Shown piece by piece: positions 53,898-62,095 of a stretch of 64,000 nt of DNA. The stretch is from Streptomyces sp. Sge12 (GTDB lineage: Bacteria; Actinomycetota; Actinomycetes; Streptomycetales; Streptomycetaceae). A program made the position numbers and the translations under genes. The DNA is taken from contig NZ_CP020555.1 in NCBI RefSeq assembly GCF_002080455.1, forward strand, positions 1,364,001 to 1,428,000. Direction: 5' to 3'. The notes below the pieces were generated by a model. It worked only from the letters and a program-made list of their open reading frames with translations. It made no database searches and was not told the DNA's origin. Every line of letters starts with the position of its first letter. The first letter of the stretch is position 1.

Positions 53898-55514
53898 CTA
53901 AAACCTGCCGCGGAGGCGCATGCCCAGGGGGCGGCCGTCCGGATCGACGAGCAGGTGGTGCAGCGGGGTCGCGAGCAGCCGCCGGGTCAGGGACAGCTCC
54001 GGGGACTCGTACGCGCGCAGCCGCCCCGGCGGCCGCGGACCGGGGCGGCCGTCAGCGTGCCAGGCGTCCAGGGCCGCGGCGCTCGCGGCGAAGGCCTCGA
54101 AGGCGGAGACCGGGTCGCACAGCCCGTCCACCACACCGGTCCCGGCTCCCGCCTCGGCCTCGACGTGCTCGCGCATGAGCTCCAGGCGCAGCTCGCGGGC
54201 GAAGGCCCGCGCGCCGTCCCCCAGCCCTGCCGGGTCGCTCGGCGGCCGCGGGTCCGGGTGCTCGTCGTACACGGCGCAGCCCAGCTCGGAATCGTGCGTC
54301 CACGAGCGGAGGTTGATGTTGTCGGAGCCGACGGAGGCCCATACGTCGTCGATCACGCACACCTTGGCGTGGACGTAGACCGGTGTTCCCGCCCGGTTCT
54401 CCAGGCCGTACACCGCGACCCGATCGCCGCCGGCCCGGCGCAGCTCGTCCAGGGCGGTGATCCGCCCGATCAGGTTCATCGGCAGGGTGAGCGGGCCGTC
54501 CTGATCCGGAAGGCTGGGGACGACCGCGATCACCCGCAGCCGCGGGTGATCGCGCAGCGCCCGGGCGAAGCGGGCCACCACCTTGGGGGACCACAGGTAC
54601 TGGTCCTCCAGGTAGATCAGTGACCGGGCCCGGGCGAGCGCCTTGGTGTACCCGCGGGCGATGCTGCGCTCCCCGTCGGGGGCGAAGGGGTAGCCGGAGA
54701 GCAGGCGGTTCGGGTAGGTCCGCAGCAGTTGGACGGTGTGCGTGCCGCAGGGCGCCGGGTCGGGGGTCTGCGGGGGCAGCGGGTCCGCGCTGATGTCCTC
54801 GCGGTGCATCCGCTCCCGCAGCCGGACGAGCGGGCTGCGGCTGAGGGGGGCCGGGTCCTGCCAGCGCTCGCGGAAGACGGCCTCGACGTCACCCACGACC
54901 GGCCCGCGCAGGGCGAGCTGGACGTCGTGCCAGGGCGGGTGCGGCCCGTAGGCGCGGGCCAGGGGGAAGGACTGGCGGTCTCCCGCGTGCGTGGCGTCGT
55001 CGTTGCGATTGCGACAGAGGTCGATCCCGCCGACGTAGGCGACGTCCAGCTCCGGACGGCCGCGGTGGCGCAGCACCACCAGTTTCTGGTGGTGGGAGCC
55101 GCCGGGCCGGACCCGCATGTCGAGCAGGCACTCTCCGCCGGCCCGACCGAGTTCCTCGCCGAGGTGGAGGTTCTCTTCTTGGCTGAAGTGAAGGCTGTCC
55201 AGGTGGGACCGCCACAGCAGCCCCTTGACGACGACGCCGCGCTCGGCCGCCCGGCACAGCACGGAGCCGATCTCGGTGCCGGGCCCGGCCAGCCGCTCGT
55301 CGGGGTCGCCGCGCCAGTCGGTGAACATCAGCAGATCGCCCGGATCCATCGCACGGACGGCCGCGAGCAGTTCCGCGAAGTAGACGGCGCCGTGGACCAG
55401 GGGTTGTACGTGGTTGCCCGTGGACCAGGCCGTGCCGTCGGGGCGGCGCCGGTCCAGGCACGTCGCGGGATTGCCGCGTTCAGCGGGGAGCAGGAGCCAG
55501 TCGGCGTGTGTCAC
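53898..55514 (-). CDS. Phospholipase D-like protein (two HKD motifs)
   Basis: 538 aa, GTG at 55514, GGGAG upstream. The first motif is HHQKLVVLRHRGRPELDVAYVGGIDL, the second VYVHAKVCVIDDVWASVGSDNINLRSW, the paired HxKxxxxD catalytic elements of the PLD superfamily. There is no signal peptide, so it is probably cytosolic or peripheral, resembling cardiolipin synthase-like or phosphatidyltransferase proteins. Substrate not known. Confidence 0.88.
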   Translation of the reverse strand: MTHADWLLLPAERGNPATCLDRRRPDGTAWSTGNHVQPLVHGAVYFAELLAAVRAMDPGDLLMFTDWRGDPDERLAGPGTEIGSVLCRAAERGVVVKGLLWRSHLDSLHFSQEENLHLGEELGRAGGECLLDMRVRPGGSHHQKLVVLRHRGRPELDVAYVGGIDLCRNRNDDATHAGDRQSFPLARAYGPHPPWHDVQLALRGPVVGDVEAVFRERWQDPAPLSRSPLVRLRERMHREDISADPLPPQTPDPAPCGTHTVQLLRTYPNRLLSGYPFAPDGERSIARGYTKALARARSLIYLEDQYLWSPKVVARFARALRDHPRLRVIAVVPSLPDQDGPLTLPMNLIGRITALDELRRAGGDRVAVYGLENRAGTPVYVHAKVCVIDDVWASVGSDNINLRSWTHDSELGCAVYDEHPDPRPPSDPAGLGDGARAFARELRLELMREHVEAEAGAGTGVVDGLCDPVSAFEAFAASAAALDAWHADGRPGPRPPGRLRAYESPELSLTRRLLATPLHHLLVDPDGRPLGMRLRGRF

Positions 55515-55626
55515 GGCATCGGCTCCCCACCTGCGCGCTACCGGGAGTGACGGCGGTCATGTGGTCCTCCGATCGCGCCGGTGCACCGCAGTTTCAGGCT
55601 AGCCGCACCCGGGCCGCGCGGCCCGC

Positions 55627-56562
55627 TCAGCCGACGGGTTCCACGGAGGCACCCCGGCCGGCCGGGGCCTGCGGGGCGGCTCCCCCGCGGGCGCCGCGCG
55701 TGCCGCGGGTCCCGCGGAACACCACGTCGGCCATCCGCCGCTCGGGGCCGCCGCGGCGCAGGAACCGGTAGCCGAGGAAGGCCGCCGGGCCGAAGAACAC
55801 CTGGGCCGGGACGAGGGTCGGCGCGTGGTCGGTGACCGCCGCGACGACGTGCAGGGTGGCCACGGGGGCCACGGCCCCGAAGAGCGTGACCAGCGCGATC
55901 CCGGTCCGCAGCCCGCGGGTCCCGTACGCCTTGCAGGCGGTGGTGGTGAACAGGGCGTAGGCCAGCAGGTCGCCCATGCCGACCACGGCGCCCAGGTCCT
56001 CCCCGATGCGCAGGCCCGCGGCCGGGGCGTACGGGTATCCCTGGACGGCGTCGGACAGTTCCTGGGTCAGCGGGACGACCCAGGCGAAGAAGGCGTCGTA
56101 CGCGGTGAGCGCGAGGAGGAACCACGCGACGTTCTTCAGCCGCATGCCGCCCTGCACGTTGAGGTTGGTGGCGGAGACGACGATCAGTACGACGACGACG
56201 CTGTTCGCCACCCAGTACGGGGGCGCGGTCTCGCCGAAGGCCGTGTGGCAGACGAGCACGCTCGCGATCAGCAGGGCGATCAGCGCCCACCGCAGTCGGC
56301 CGTTGCCGATCAGGGGCTGGTAGCCCACCGACAGCCCACCCGCGAAGACCAGGGCGAGCACCACCGGCAGCACCGCTCCCGGCAGGGTCAGGTAGATGTA
56401 CGGCAGCGCCAGGACGAAGCCCATCATCATGAAGATGTCACTGCCGTTGAAGACGCCGACGGGCGGCCTCGGGGTGCGCACGGCACGGAAGTAGGCGATC
56501 GCGCCCACGCACACGCCGAGCGCCAGGGCGATGGTGACCGCGAGCTGGAAGAAGACCGTCAT
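55627..56562 (-). CDS. Presenilin / signal peptide peptidase-like intramembrane aspartyl protease candidate
   Basis: 311 aa, ATG at 56562 overlapping the PaaK-like stop (ATGA). Nine hydrophobic helices can be drawn: about 4-26, 41-60, 62-80, 92-108, 115-135, 144-164, 186-208, 219-240 and 251-268. Helix 6 has YD (Tyr155-Asp156) in LALTAYDAFFAWV; helix 7 has GMGD (195-198) in AVVGMGDLLAYALF; helix 9 has GPAAFLGY at the PAL position (Pro259). These are the three defining motifs of presenilin and signal peptide peptidase, and the two Asp are 42 residues apart, close to the SPP spacing. The C-terminal 40 residues are a Gly/Arg-rich tail. Signal peptide peptidases cut short type II transmembrane peptides, and a 29-residue peptide of that kind is encoded two genes upstream. 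Catalytic function is inferred from motifs only. Confidence 0.72.
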   Translation of the reverse strand: MTVFFQLAVTIALALGVCVGAIAYFRAVRTPRPPVGVFNGSDIFMMMGFVLALPYIYLTLPGAVLPVVLALVFAGGLSVGYQPLIGNGRLRWALIALLIASVLVCHTAFGETAPPYWVANSVVVVLIVVSATNLNVQGGMRLKNVAWFLLALTAYDAFFAWVVPLTQELSDAVQGYPYAPAAGLRIGEDLGAVVGMGDLLAYALFTTTACKAYGTRGLRTGIALVTLFGAVAPVATLHVVAAVTDHAPTLVPAQVFFGPAAFLGYRFLRRGGPERRMADVVFRGTRGTRGARGGAAPQAPAGRGASVEPVG

Positions 56563-57974
56563 GCGTGGCTCCGGGTGAAGGTGTGCTCCAACAGGTCGCA
56601 GCGGAGGGGGAAGAGGCGCGCCGCCTCCTCGTCGTCCACCGGCAGGACCGTGACGCGGGCGTCGATGTCCTGGGCCCGCAGCCGCTCGGCCACCTCCGCC
56701 TCGGTGACCTCCTTGGAGGCGACCTCCACGTGGAGCCGGCCGTCGGCCCCGACCTCGGCCCGGTGGCGCAGCGGCCAGGGCAGGCCGGGGGTGCCGTCCA
56801 GCGCCTCCAGGATGTCGCGCGGGGTCACCAGGCCCTCGGTGGTGCGGTGCAGCGTGCCCGCCTTGCCGAGGATGTGGGAGACGGCGGGTACGGCCGCCAG
56901 CTCGCAGTCCGGTTCGCCGTCCAGGGTGCGGACCACGTCGCCGGTGTTGTAGCGCAGGACCGGCATGCACTCGCGGTAGGGGAAGTAGGGCGTGACCGTC
57001 AGTTCGCCGAGCCGTCCGGGCCCGGCGGGTTCGCCGGTCGCCAGGTCGAGGACCTCGGTGTAGCCCATGTTGGGGTCGATGTGGAGGTGCCGCTTGCCGC
57101 AGGTGCGGCCGCCGACCGGCAGCAGCTCGGTCATCCCGAACGCGTCGCCGACGGTCTTGGCCCCGAACGTCTCGCGCAGGGCGTCCGAGAGGCTCCGCGA
57201 CAGCATCTCCCCGCCTGCGTAGATCGCACGCAGTCCGAAGTCGTCGGGCCCGTACCCGCGTCGGCGTGCGGCGGTGACCATCTGTCCGAGGTAACTGGGG
57301 TTGCCGGTGAGGATGGTGGGCCGGATGCCGCCGACCGGGGTGAGCAGGTGCTCGACCGACTCCTCCGGCGGGATCTGTCCCACGACGTGGCACGAGGCGT
57401 TGGCGAGCCGGCACACCTCGACGTCCTCCTGCACGGCGGCCGTCGCCCGCGAGCTGAGGTTGATCTGCATGCGGTCACCGGGCCCGAGATCGCCGCGCAG
57501 CACCAGGGACAGCGCGATCAGCGCGGGCCAGAGTTCCATCTCGTAGCGGGAGAGCCAGATCTGCACGGGGCGGCCGGTGGTGCCGGTGGTCTGGGTCGCC
57601 AGGTAGGGGGTGCTGCACAGGAAGTCGGCGGGCCGTGCGATGAGATCGGCCTTGCGGGTCACCGGGATCCGGGTGAGCGTCTCGGCGGTCAGGCCGTCGA
57701 GGTCGATGCCGGCGAGCCGCTCCCGGTAGAAGGGGGAGTGCTTGGCCAGTCGGCGCACGGTCCGCTGGAGCGCGCGGTTCTGCAGGTCCCGGCGCTCGTC
57801 GGGGTCGGCGAACGGCCCGTCGGCCAGTTCGTCCACGTCGTCGCCGAGGGAGCCGAACTCCTCGAGCGTCAGGAGGGCGTCGGCGACCAGTCGCTCGACG
57901 GCCCGTACGTTCAGCCGCCGGCCGAACACCATCGCCATGGCCACCCGTACCTGGCGGACACCGGTCTCCAGCAC
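56559..57974 (-). CDS. PaaK-like adenylate-forming enzyme
   Basis: 471 aa, GTG at 57974, GGGAGG five bases upstream. It resembles the phenylacetate-CoA ligase family: NRALQRTVRRLAKHSPFYRERLAGID at the start; TQTTGTTGRPVQIW (the Ser/Thr/Gly-rich AMP-binding loop); IYAGGEML; GMTELLPVGG (A5-type motif); and YNTGDVVRTL with the adenine/ribose-contacting Asp. The C-terminal domain is the shortened type. It lacks the usual paa neighbours. It lies between a peptide gene and an intramembrane protease gene, so it may activate a carboxylic acid for attachment to a peptide or make a small cofactor; unknown. Confidence 0.82.
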   Translation of the reverse strand: MLETGVRQVRVAMAMVFGRRLNVRAVERLVADALLTLEEFGSLGDDVDELADGPFADPDERRDLQNRALQRTVRRLAKHSPFYRERLAGIDLDGLTAETLTRIPVTRKADLIARPADFLCSTPYLATQTTGTTGRPVQIWLSRYEMELWPALIALSLVLRGDLGPGDRMQINLSSRATAAVQEDVEVCRLANASCHVVGQIPPEESVEHLLTPVGGIRPTILTGNPSYLGQMVTAARRRGYGPDDFGLRAIYAGGEMLSRSLSDALRETFGAKTVGDAFGMTELLPVGGRTCGKRHLHIDPNMGYTEVLDLATGEPAGPGRLGELTVTPYFPYRECMPVLRYNTGDVVRTLDGEPDCELAAVPAVSHILGKAGTLHRTTEGLVTPRDILEALDGTPGLPWPLRHRAEVGADGRLHVEVASKEVTEAEVAERLRAQDIDARVTVLPVDDEEAARLFPLRCDLLEHTFTRSHA

Positions 57975-57998
57975 TCATACCTCCCTGGGGCGTGGCGA

Positions 57999-58030
57999 AG
58001 GGGTGGGAGCGGCGTACCGCTCCCACCCCT
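57999..58030 (-). terminator. Hairpin between peptide gene and PaaK-like gene
   Basis: A perfect 14-bp stem (AGGGGTGGGAGCGG with CCGCTCCCACCCCT) and four-base loop, 10 nt after the peptide stop and 24 nt before the next gene. This position after a precursor-peptide gene is typical of partial terminators or mRNA-stabilising hairpins that give the peptide more transcripts than its processing genes. Confidence 0.7.
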
Positions 58031-58040
58031 CACTTCTTCG

Positions 58041-58130
58041 TCAGCTGGCGGAACAGGTGGCGAAGAAGACCGCCGTCATGGCGCCCATGACGTACTTGAA
58101 CTGCTTGGCGCTCGTCTTGATCGCGCTCAT
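58041..58130 (-). CDS. 29-residue basic/hydrophobic peptide (candidate precursor or signal peptide)
   Basis: Reading leftward from ATG 58130: 29 aa. The first 12 residues are MSAIKTSAKQFK (four Lys/Gln polar, net +3), residues 13-25 are YVMGAMTAVFFAT (hydrophobic), and it ends CSAS, with a single Cys four from the C-terminus. The ribosome site AAGGAGG is perfect and spaced six bases (ATCCGA... ATG), far stronger than those of its neighbours, so the peptide should be made in quantity. A longer in-frame reading extends to 58256, but its added residues have no ribosome site and include no helix. The positive N-terminus predicts cytosolic orientation of the N-end, i.e. a type II membrane peptide, the substrate topology of signal peptide peptidase. 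It is not recognised as any known family. Confidence 0.75.
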   Translation of the reverse strand: MSAIKTSAKQFKYVMGAMTAVFFATCSAS

Positions 58131-58370
58131 CGGATCCTCCTTGTTTCGTTCCGGGCGGACGGTGCTCCGGGCTCCCCTGAGGTCGCCGTAACGTTCCGTC
58201 ACTTGGACGAGAACACACTGGCGCGATCGCAACACAGGGGCAATGATCTGGTCCATTCAACGGACCGGTGAACGGGGGACGGCACCACCGTTACCTCCAA
58301 CGATCCGGGACGAACGGGGAGTTCTGGACCCATCCGACCGATGGGGCCAGAGGTGAAAGGGGGACCGCCC
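58131..58370. promoter_or_regulatory. Divergent promoter region between peptide gene and IclR gene
   Basis: 240 bp without a gene, shared by the leftward peptide operon and the rightward IclR-type regulator. An AATGATCTGGTCCATT inverted-repeat-like element (AATG...CATT) at 58242-58257 is a candidate operator; TTGAAT on the minus strand at 58260-58255 could be a -35. I do not see a clearly spaced -10. Confidence 0.4.
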
Positions 58371-59156
58371 ATGGCCAGATCCGGTGCAGAGGGGCGGGGC
58401 GTGCTCGAGGGTGCGTTCGCGTTGATGGAAGTGCTCGCGCAGGGCGAGGAAGTCGGCCTGACCCGCCTGGCGACCGACGCCGAACTCCCGAAGGCCACCG
58501 CCCACCGGCTGTTGGGGCAGCTGGTGGCACTGGGCGCGGTGCAGAGCCGCGCCGGCCGCTATCGTCTCGGGGCCCGGACCTTCCGGCTGGGACAGGCATG
58601 GCATCCCGCGCGTGCGCTGCGCGTGGCATCGGCCCGGCCGCTGCGTGAGCTCGCCTCCGCGAGCGGCCGGGTCAGTCTCAGCCTGTCGGTGGCGGAGGCG
58701 GGGCAGACGATCGTGGTCGGGGGGCTGCGCGGCGAGGTGGACGACGTGTTTCCGCTGAGTTCGGGTGTCGTCCTGCCGCCCGGGAGCGCGGCCGAGCTGA
58801 TCCTGGCGGGTTCGGCCCCGGTGGGCGAGCCGCCCGAGGGGCGCTCGGCCGCCTCGTGGGCCCGGGAGGTCGCGCAGGCCAGGGAGCGGGGGCTGGCCTT
58901 CGAGTACGGGCAGTGCGTGAGCTCGCTCTCGTGCGTATCGGCGCCGATACTCTCCGCGTCCGGGCAGGTGGTGGCCGCTGTGGCGGCGACCGCCCTGGAG
59001 GCCCGGCAGATCGCCCCGCTGGGTGAGTCCGTGGCCCGCGCGGCGGCGATGATCAGCGCCAATCTGGCGCGACGGCCGGCCGCCGGGGCCCGGCCCCACC
59101 GCGAGCGCCCCGACCGGCCGCCGGGCACCCGGGCCCCGCACCCGGTACCTGCCTAG
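58371..59156 (+). CDS. IclR-family transcriptional regulator
   Basis: 261 aa from ATG 58371, preceded by AAAGGGGGA. N-terminal winged HTH: GRGVLEGAFALMEVLAQGEEVGLTRLATDAELPKATAHRLLGQLVALGAVQSRAGRYRLG, then an IclR effector domain with LSLSVAEAGQTIVVGGLRG and CVSSLSCVSAPILSASGQVVAAVAATAL. It ends with an Arg/Pro-rich tail. Divergent from the peptide/PaaK-like/intramembrane-protease operon, which it probably controls. IclR proteins commonly sense small carboxylates or aromatic acids, consistent with an acid-activating enzyme nearby. Confidence 0.88.
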   Translation: MARSGAEGRGVLEGAFALMEVLAQGEEVGLTRLATDAELPKATAHRLLGQLVALGAVQSRAGRYRLGARTFRLGQAWHPARALRVASARPLRELASASGRVSLSLSVAEAGQTIVVGGLRGEVDDVFPLSSGVVLPPGSAAELILAGSAPVGEPPEGRSAASWAREVAQARERGLAFEYGQCVSSLSCVSAPILSASGQVVAAVAATALEARQIAPLGESVARAAAMISANLARRPAAGARPHRERPDRPPGTRAPHPVPA

Positions 59157-59321
59157 GCAGCCCGGATCCCGACCGCCGGACGGTGGGGGGCCGTTTGCGG
59201 ATTGGTCCGAAAGGGCCCCTCCGTCGGGCCGGAGTGCCGACGGAGGGTGACCGTGACACGCTGAATCGGGGGATCGCCGATCCTGGCGTGCCAGGTCGGC
59301 TCTGTCACCGAGGAGATCGAC

Positions 59322-59765
59322 ATGGCCAGTGACGCCAGCAGGCCCCGGACAAGCCAGCAGCCCAGCGCCTGGCACGCGCCCACATCGGGCACCACCATCA
59401 CGGCGGGAGCCCTGATGGTCTTCGGCGGTGCGATGGCGATCTTCGAGGGGATCGCGGCGCTCGCCCGGGACGACCTGTTCGTCGTGACACGGCACTACGT
59501 GTTCGAATTCAGCCTGACGGGCTGGGGCTGGGTCCACCTGATCCTGGGGATCGCCCTCGTCATCGCCGGCTGCTCCGTGTTCACCGGAGCCCTGTGGGCG
59601 CGCTTCTTCGGCGTGGCCGTCGCCGGACTCGCGGCGATCGCCAACTTCCTGTGGGTGCCGTACTACCCCTGGTGGGCCCTGACCCTGGTCGCCGTCAACC
59701 TGTTCGTGGTCTGGGCGCTGTGCGCCGGCATGCACAAGGAGGCCGACGCGGGTACGACCGCCTGA
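59322..59765 (+). CDS. DUF7144-like four-helix membrane protein
   Basis: 147 aa, ATG at 59322. Four hydrophobic helices (about 25-46, 65-86, 88-106 and 112-135). It has the GWGWVHLILGIALVIAG segment and WVPYYPWWALTLVAVNLFVVWAL that characterise this actinobacterial small membrane protein group. Function unknown. Confidence 0.82.
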   Translation: MASDASRPRTSQQPSAWHAPTSGTTITAGALMVFGGAMAIFEGIAALARDDLFVVTRHYVFEFSLTGWGWVHLILGIALVIAGCSVFTGALWARFFGVAVAGLAAIANFLWVPYYPWWALTLVAVNLFVVWALCAGMHKEADAGTTA

Positions 59766-59808
59766 CCTCGGCCGCAGCAGCCGCAGCAGGCCCAGCAGGG
59801 CCGGGAAC

Positions 59809-59852
59809 GATCGAAGGGCCGGTCCGGATTGCTCCGGACCGGCCCTTCGATC
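59809..59852 (-). terminator. Terminator-like hairpin downstream of tRNA-Pro copy 2
   Basis: Perfect 19-bp stem (GATCGAAGGGCCGGTCCGG with its complement) around the loop ATTGCT, starting 16 nt past the tRNA 3' end. Its loop is the same as in the terminator of tRNA-Pro copy 1, but the stem differs. Confidence 0.8.
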
Positions 59853-59867
59853 TACGACTCTTCCGAG

Positions 59868-59941
<74 letters not shown>

Positions 59942-60058
59942 ATGCGCGCTGACCTGGGCTTTCCCCTGGTTGAACGCGCAGGAGAACGATACCGCACTTC
60001 GTGGGGTGGTCGCGCGCACCTTTTCCGCCTCCGGGCCCCCCGGGGCGTGTCGCGGCCC

Positions 60059-60421
60059 TCAGCCGGTGGCTCCGGTCAGCTCCGGATGGGCGGCGATCAG
60101 GCGCTTGGGCGCCGCCTGGAGCCAGGAGTCGATCAGGATGGAGCGCAGCTCGCCCGTGCTCTGCAGTGCCGCCAGCCGGACCCGGATCCAGGCGTAGTTG
60201 TCGTCGTGGCCGGCGCGCAGGAAGAACTTCTCCGGCTCCGCCGCGATCAGCTCGGCCCGGTCCTCCTTCGGGCACTTCACCCCGATCGTGGTGTCGTCGT
60301 CGGCCAGCGAGACGAAGATCTTCCCGCCGACCCGGAAGGTCGGCATGCCCCAGGCGAGCTTCTCCGTGCTGTCCGGGAGCGACAGCGCGATCAGGCGGAC
60401 GTCCTGCGCGGTTGCGGCCAT
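60059..60421 (-). CDS. MmcQ/YjbR family DNA-binding-like protein
   Basis: 120 aa from ATG 60421. It has the YjbR/CyaY-like fold pattern: RLIALSLPDSTEKLAWGMPTFRVGGKIFVSLADDDTTIGVKCPKEDRAELIAAEPEKFFLR, then a DNYAWIRVRL segment and ELRSILIDSWLQAAPKRLIAAHPE. The family is small and its role is unclear (a 'double-wing' DNA-binding motif has been proposed). Confidence 0.85.
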   Translation of the reverse strand: MAATAQDVRLIALSLPDSTEKLAWGMPTFRVGGKIFVSLADDDTTIGVKCPKEDRAELIAAEPEKFFLRAGHDDNYAWIRVRLAALQSTGELRSILIDSWLQAAPKRLIAAHPELTGATG

Positions 60422-60493
60422 CCCCGAAACTCCTCTCCAGCCACCGGTGGACCCTTGTCCCGCGACCGTAGCGCCCGCCACCGGCCCTCGTGC

Positions 60494-61075
60494 TCACCCC
60501 CGCCGGTCCTCCCCCGGCGCCGCCCCGGGGAGCTGCCCCCGGTCCTCCCGTTCGTGCACCAGGGCCACCAGCTCCGCCGCGAGGGCCTTCACGGTGGTGA
60601 GCCCCTCGGTCCCCCACCGCCGCGGGACCACGTCCACCGCGCACACCGTGCCCAGCACGATCCCGCGCCGGTCCAGGAGCGGCGCGCCCACGTAGGACCG
60701 CACCCCGCTCTCGTCCACGACCGCATTGCCCGCGAAGCGCGCGAAGTCCCGTACGTCCTCCAGTACCAGCGCCCGCCGCCGTACCACCACGTGCGGGCAG
60801 TAGCCGTGGTCGCGGGCCAGCACCCGGGCCGGGTAGCCGCTGGCCGGGGCCTCGGCGGCGTGGTGCAGGCCGGCGAAGAACTGCCGCTCCTCCCCGACGA
60901 AGTTGACCCCCGCGTAGGGTGCGCCGAGCGTGTCGGAGACGCGGCGGGCGAAGGCGTCCAGTTCGGCGTCGGTACGCTCCCCGATGCCGAGCTCGCGCAG
61001 CCGGACGGCGCGCACCGGCGCCTCCCGGTCCACCGGCGTGAGCAGCAGGTGTCCGGTCGATTCGTAGTAGGTCAT
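60494..61075 (-). CDS. GAF-domain protein of the conservon
   Basis: 193 aa, ATG at 61075 overlapping the GTPase stop (ATGA). A short leader (YYESTGHLLLTPVDREAPVRAVRLRELGIGER) is followed by a GAF domain: LDAFARRVSDTLGAPYAGVNFVGEERQFFAGLHHA, then a Cys/His-containing strand with DHGYCPHVVVRRRALVLEDVRDFARFAGN and VRSYVGAPLLDRRGIVLGTVCAVD. GAF domains bind small ligands or cofactors. Fifth gene of the conservon operon here; some conservons have a cytochrome P450 in this place. Confidence 0.88.
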   Translation of the reverse strand: MTYYESTGHLLLTPVDREAPVRAVRLRELGIGERTDAELDAFARRVSDTLGAPYAGVNFVGEERQFFAGLHHAAEAPASGYPARVLARDHGYCPHVVVRRRALVLEDVRDFARFAGNAVVDESGVRSYVGAPLLDRRGIVLGTVCAVDVVPRRWGTEGLTTVKALAAELVALVHEREDRGQLPGAAPGEDRRG

Positions 61076-61704
61076 AACGGTTCCCCCGACTCCGAAGACA
61101 TGCACAGCAGATGACGGACGAGGGCGGCCAGCGCCCCCGTCCCGGAACTGGTCAGGCGCGCGTCGCACCGTACGACCGGCACCTCGGGCCCGATCCCCAC
61201 CGCCTCGCGGACCTCGTCGGGCGCGTAGCGGTGACCGCCGTCGAACTCGTTGACGGCGACGATGAAGGCGATGCCGCGCCGCTCGAAGAAGTCCACGGCG
61301 GGGAAGCAGTCGGCGAGGCGGCGGGTGTCGGCGAGCACCACCGCCCCGAGCGCGCCCGCGCACAGCTCCTCCCACAGGAACCAGAAGCGGTGCTGCCCGG
61401 GCGTGCCGAAGAGGTAGAGCACGTGGCGCTCGTCGAGGGTGATCCTGCCGAAGTCGAGCGCGACGGTCGTCGTGGTCTTCTCCTCGACGCCGTGCAGCGG
61501 GTCGGCGCTCGCGCCGATGCCGCCGATCAGCTCCTCCGTGCTCAGCGGTTCGATCTCGCTCACCGCGCCCACGAAGGTGGTCTTGCCCGCCCCGAAGCCG
61601 CCCGCGACCAGGATCTTCAGCGTCACGGGCGGGGGGCCGGGGGCGCGCCCGTGGGCAGGGCCGGCCACGGGAGCGGGGGTGTCACAGTCGTTTGCGCAGG
61701 CCAT
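61072..61704 (-). CDS. cvnD: Ras-like GTPase of the conservon (CvnD-type)
   Basis: 210 aa from ATG 61704 (MACANDCDTPAP...), with the conserved start in VTLKILVAGGFGAGKTTFVGAVSEIEPL. P-loop GGFGAGKTT, G3 region FGTPGQHRFWFLWEEL (the Asp of DxxG is replaced as in this family by TPGQ), and G4 NEFDGG. It overlaps the DUF742 gene. Conservon GTPases form a membrane-associated complex with the kinase-like and Roadblock proteins in Streptomyces. Confidence 0.92.
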   Translation of the reverse strand: MACANDCDTPAPVAGPAHGRAPGPPPVTLKILVAGGFGAGKTTFVGAVSEIEPLSTEELIGGIGASADPLHGVEEKTTTTVALDFGRITLDERHVLYLFGTPGQHRFWFLWEELCAGALGAVVLADTRRLADCFPAVDFFERRGIAFIVAVNEFDGGHRYAPDEVREAVGIGPEVPVVRCDARLTSSGTGALAALVRHLLCMSSESGEPL

Positions 61705-62095
61705 CGAGCACCGCCAGGAGCAGGGACCGGTCATCGGCGGCGAAGGAGCCGCCACCCGGGAACCGCGGCGCCTGCGCCATCAGGGCCCCGTGTTCCATCA
61801 GGTCGGACAGCAGCACCTTCACCACCACGGCCGGCAGCCGCAGCTGCCCGGCCACCTCGGCGACGGTGACGGTCGCGGAGCCCGCGCAGATCCGCAGGGC
61901 GAGGGTGTGCTCCGCGCCGAGCGGGACGCGCGGGCGCACCCCGGTCGTCGTCACCGTCGAGAGCAGGTCGAGCGCGACGCCCGGTCTGGTCCGCCCCCCG
62001 CTGGCCGTGTACGGGCGCATCACCCGGCCCGCCGAATCGTCGAGCCACGGTGTGTCCCGGCCCTTCGTGTGCGCCCCCGGCCCGCGGAGCCTCAT
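61682..62095 (-). CDS. cvnC: DUF742 protein of the conservon (CvnC-type)
   Basis: 137 aa, ATG at 62095. DUF742: VMRPYTASGGRTRPGVALDLLSTVTTTG, then AEHTLALRICAGSATVTVAEVAGQLRLPAVVVKVLLSDLMEHGALMAQAP, a winged-helix-like fold. It overlaps both the Roadblock gene (4 nt) and the GTPase gene (23 nt). Confidence 0.92.
   Translation of the reverse strand: MRLRGPGAHTKGRDTPWLDDSAGRVMRPYTASGGRTRPGVALDLLSTVTTTGVRPRVPLGAEHTLALRICAGSATVTVAEVAGQLRLPAVVVKVLLSDLMEHGALMAQAPRFPGGGSFAADDRSLLLAVLDGLRKRL

Noticed and set aside
56559-57974. Phenylacetate degradation (paa) locus
   Set aside because: The enzyme is PaaK-like, but no paaABCDE, paaZ or other pathway gene is nearby.
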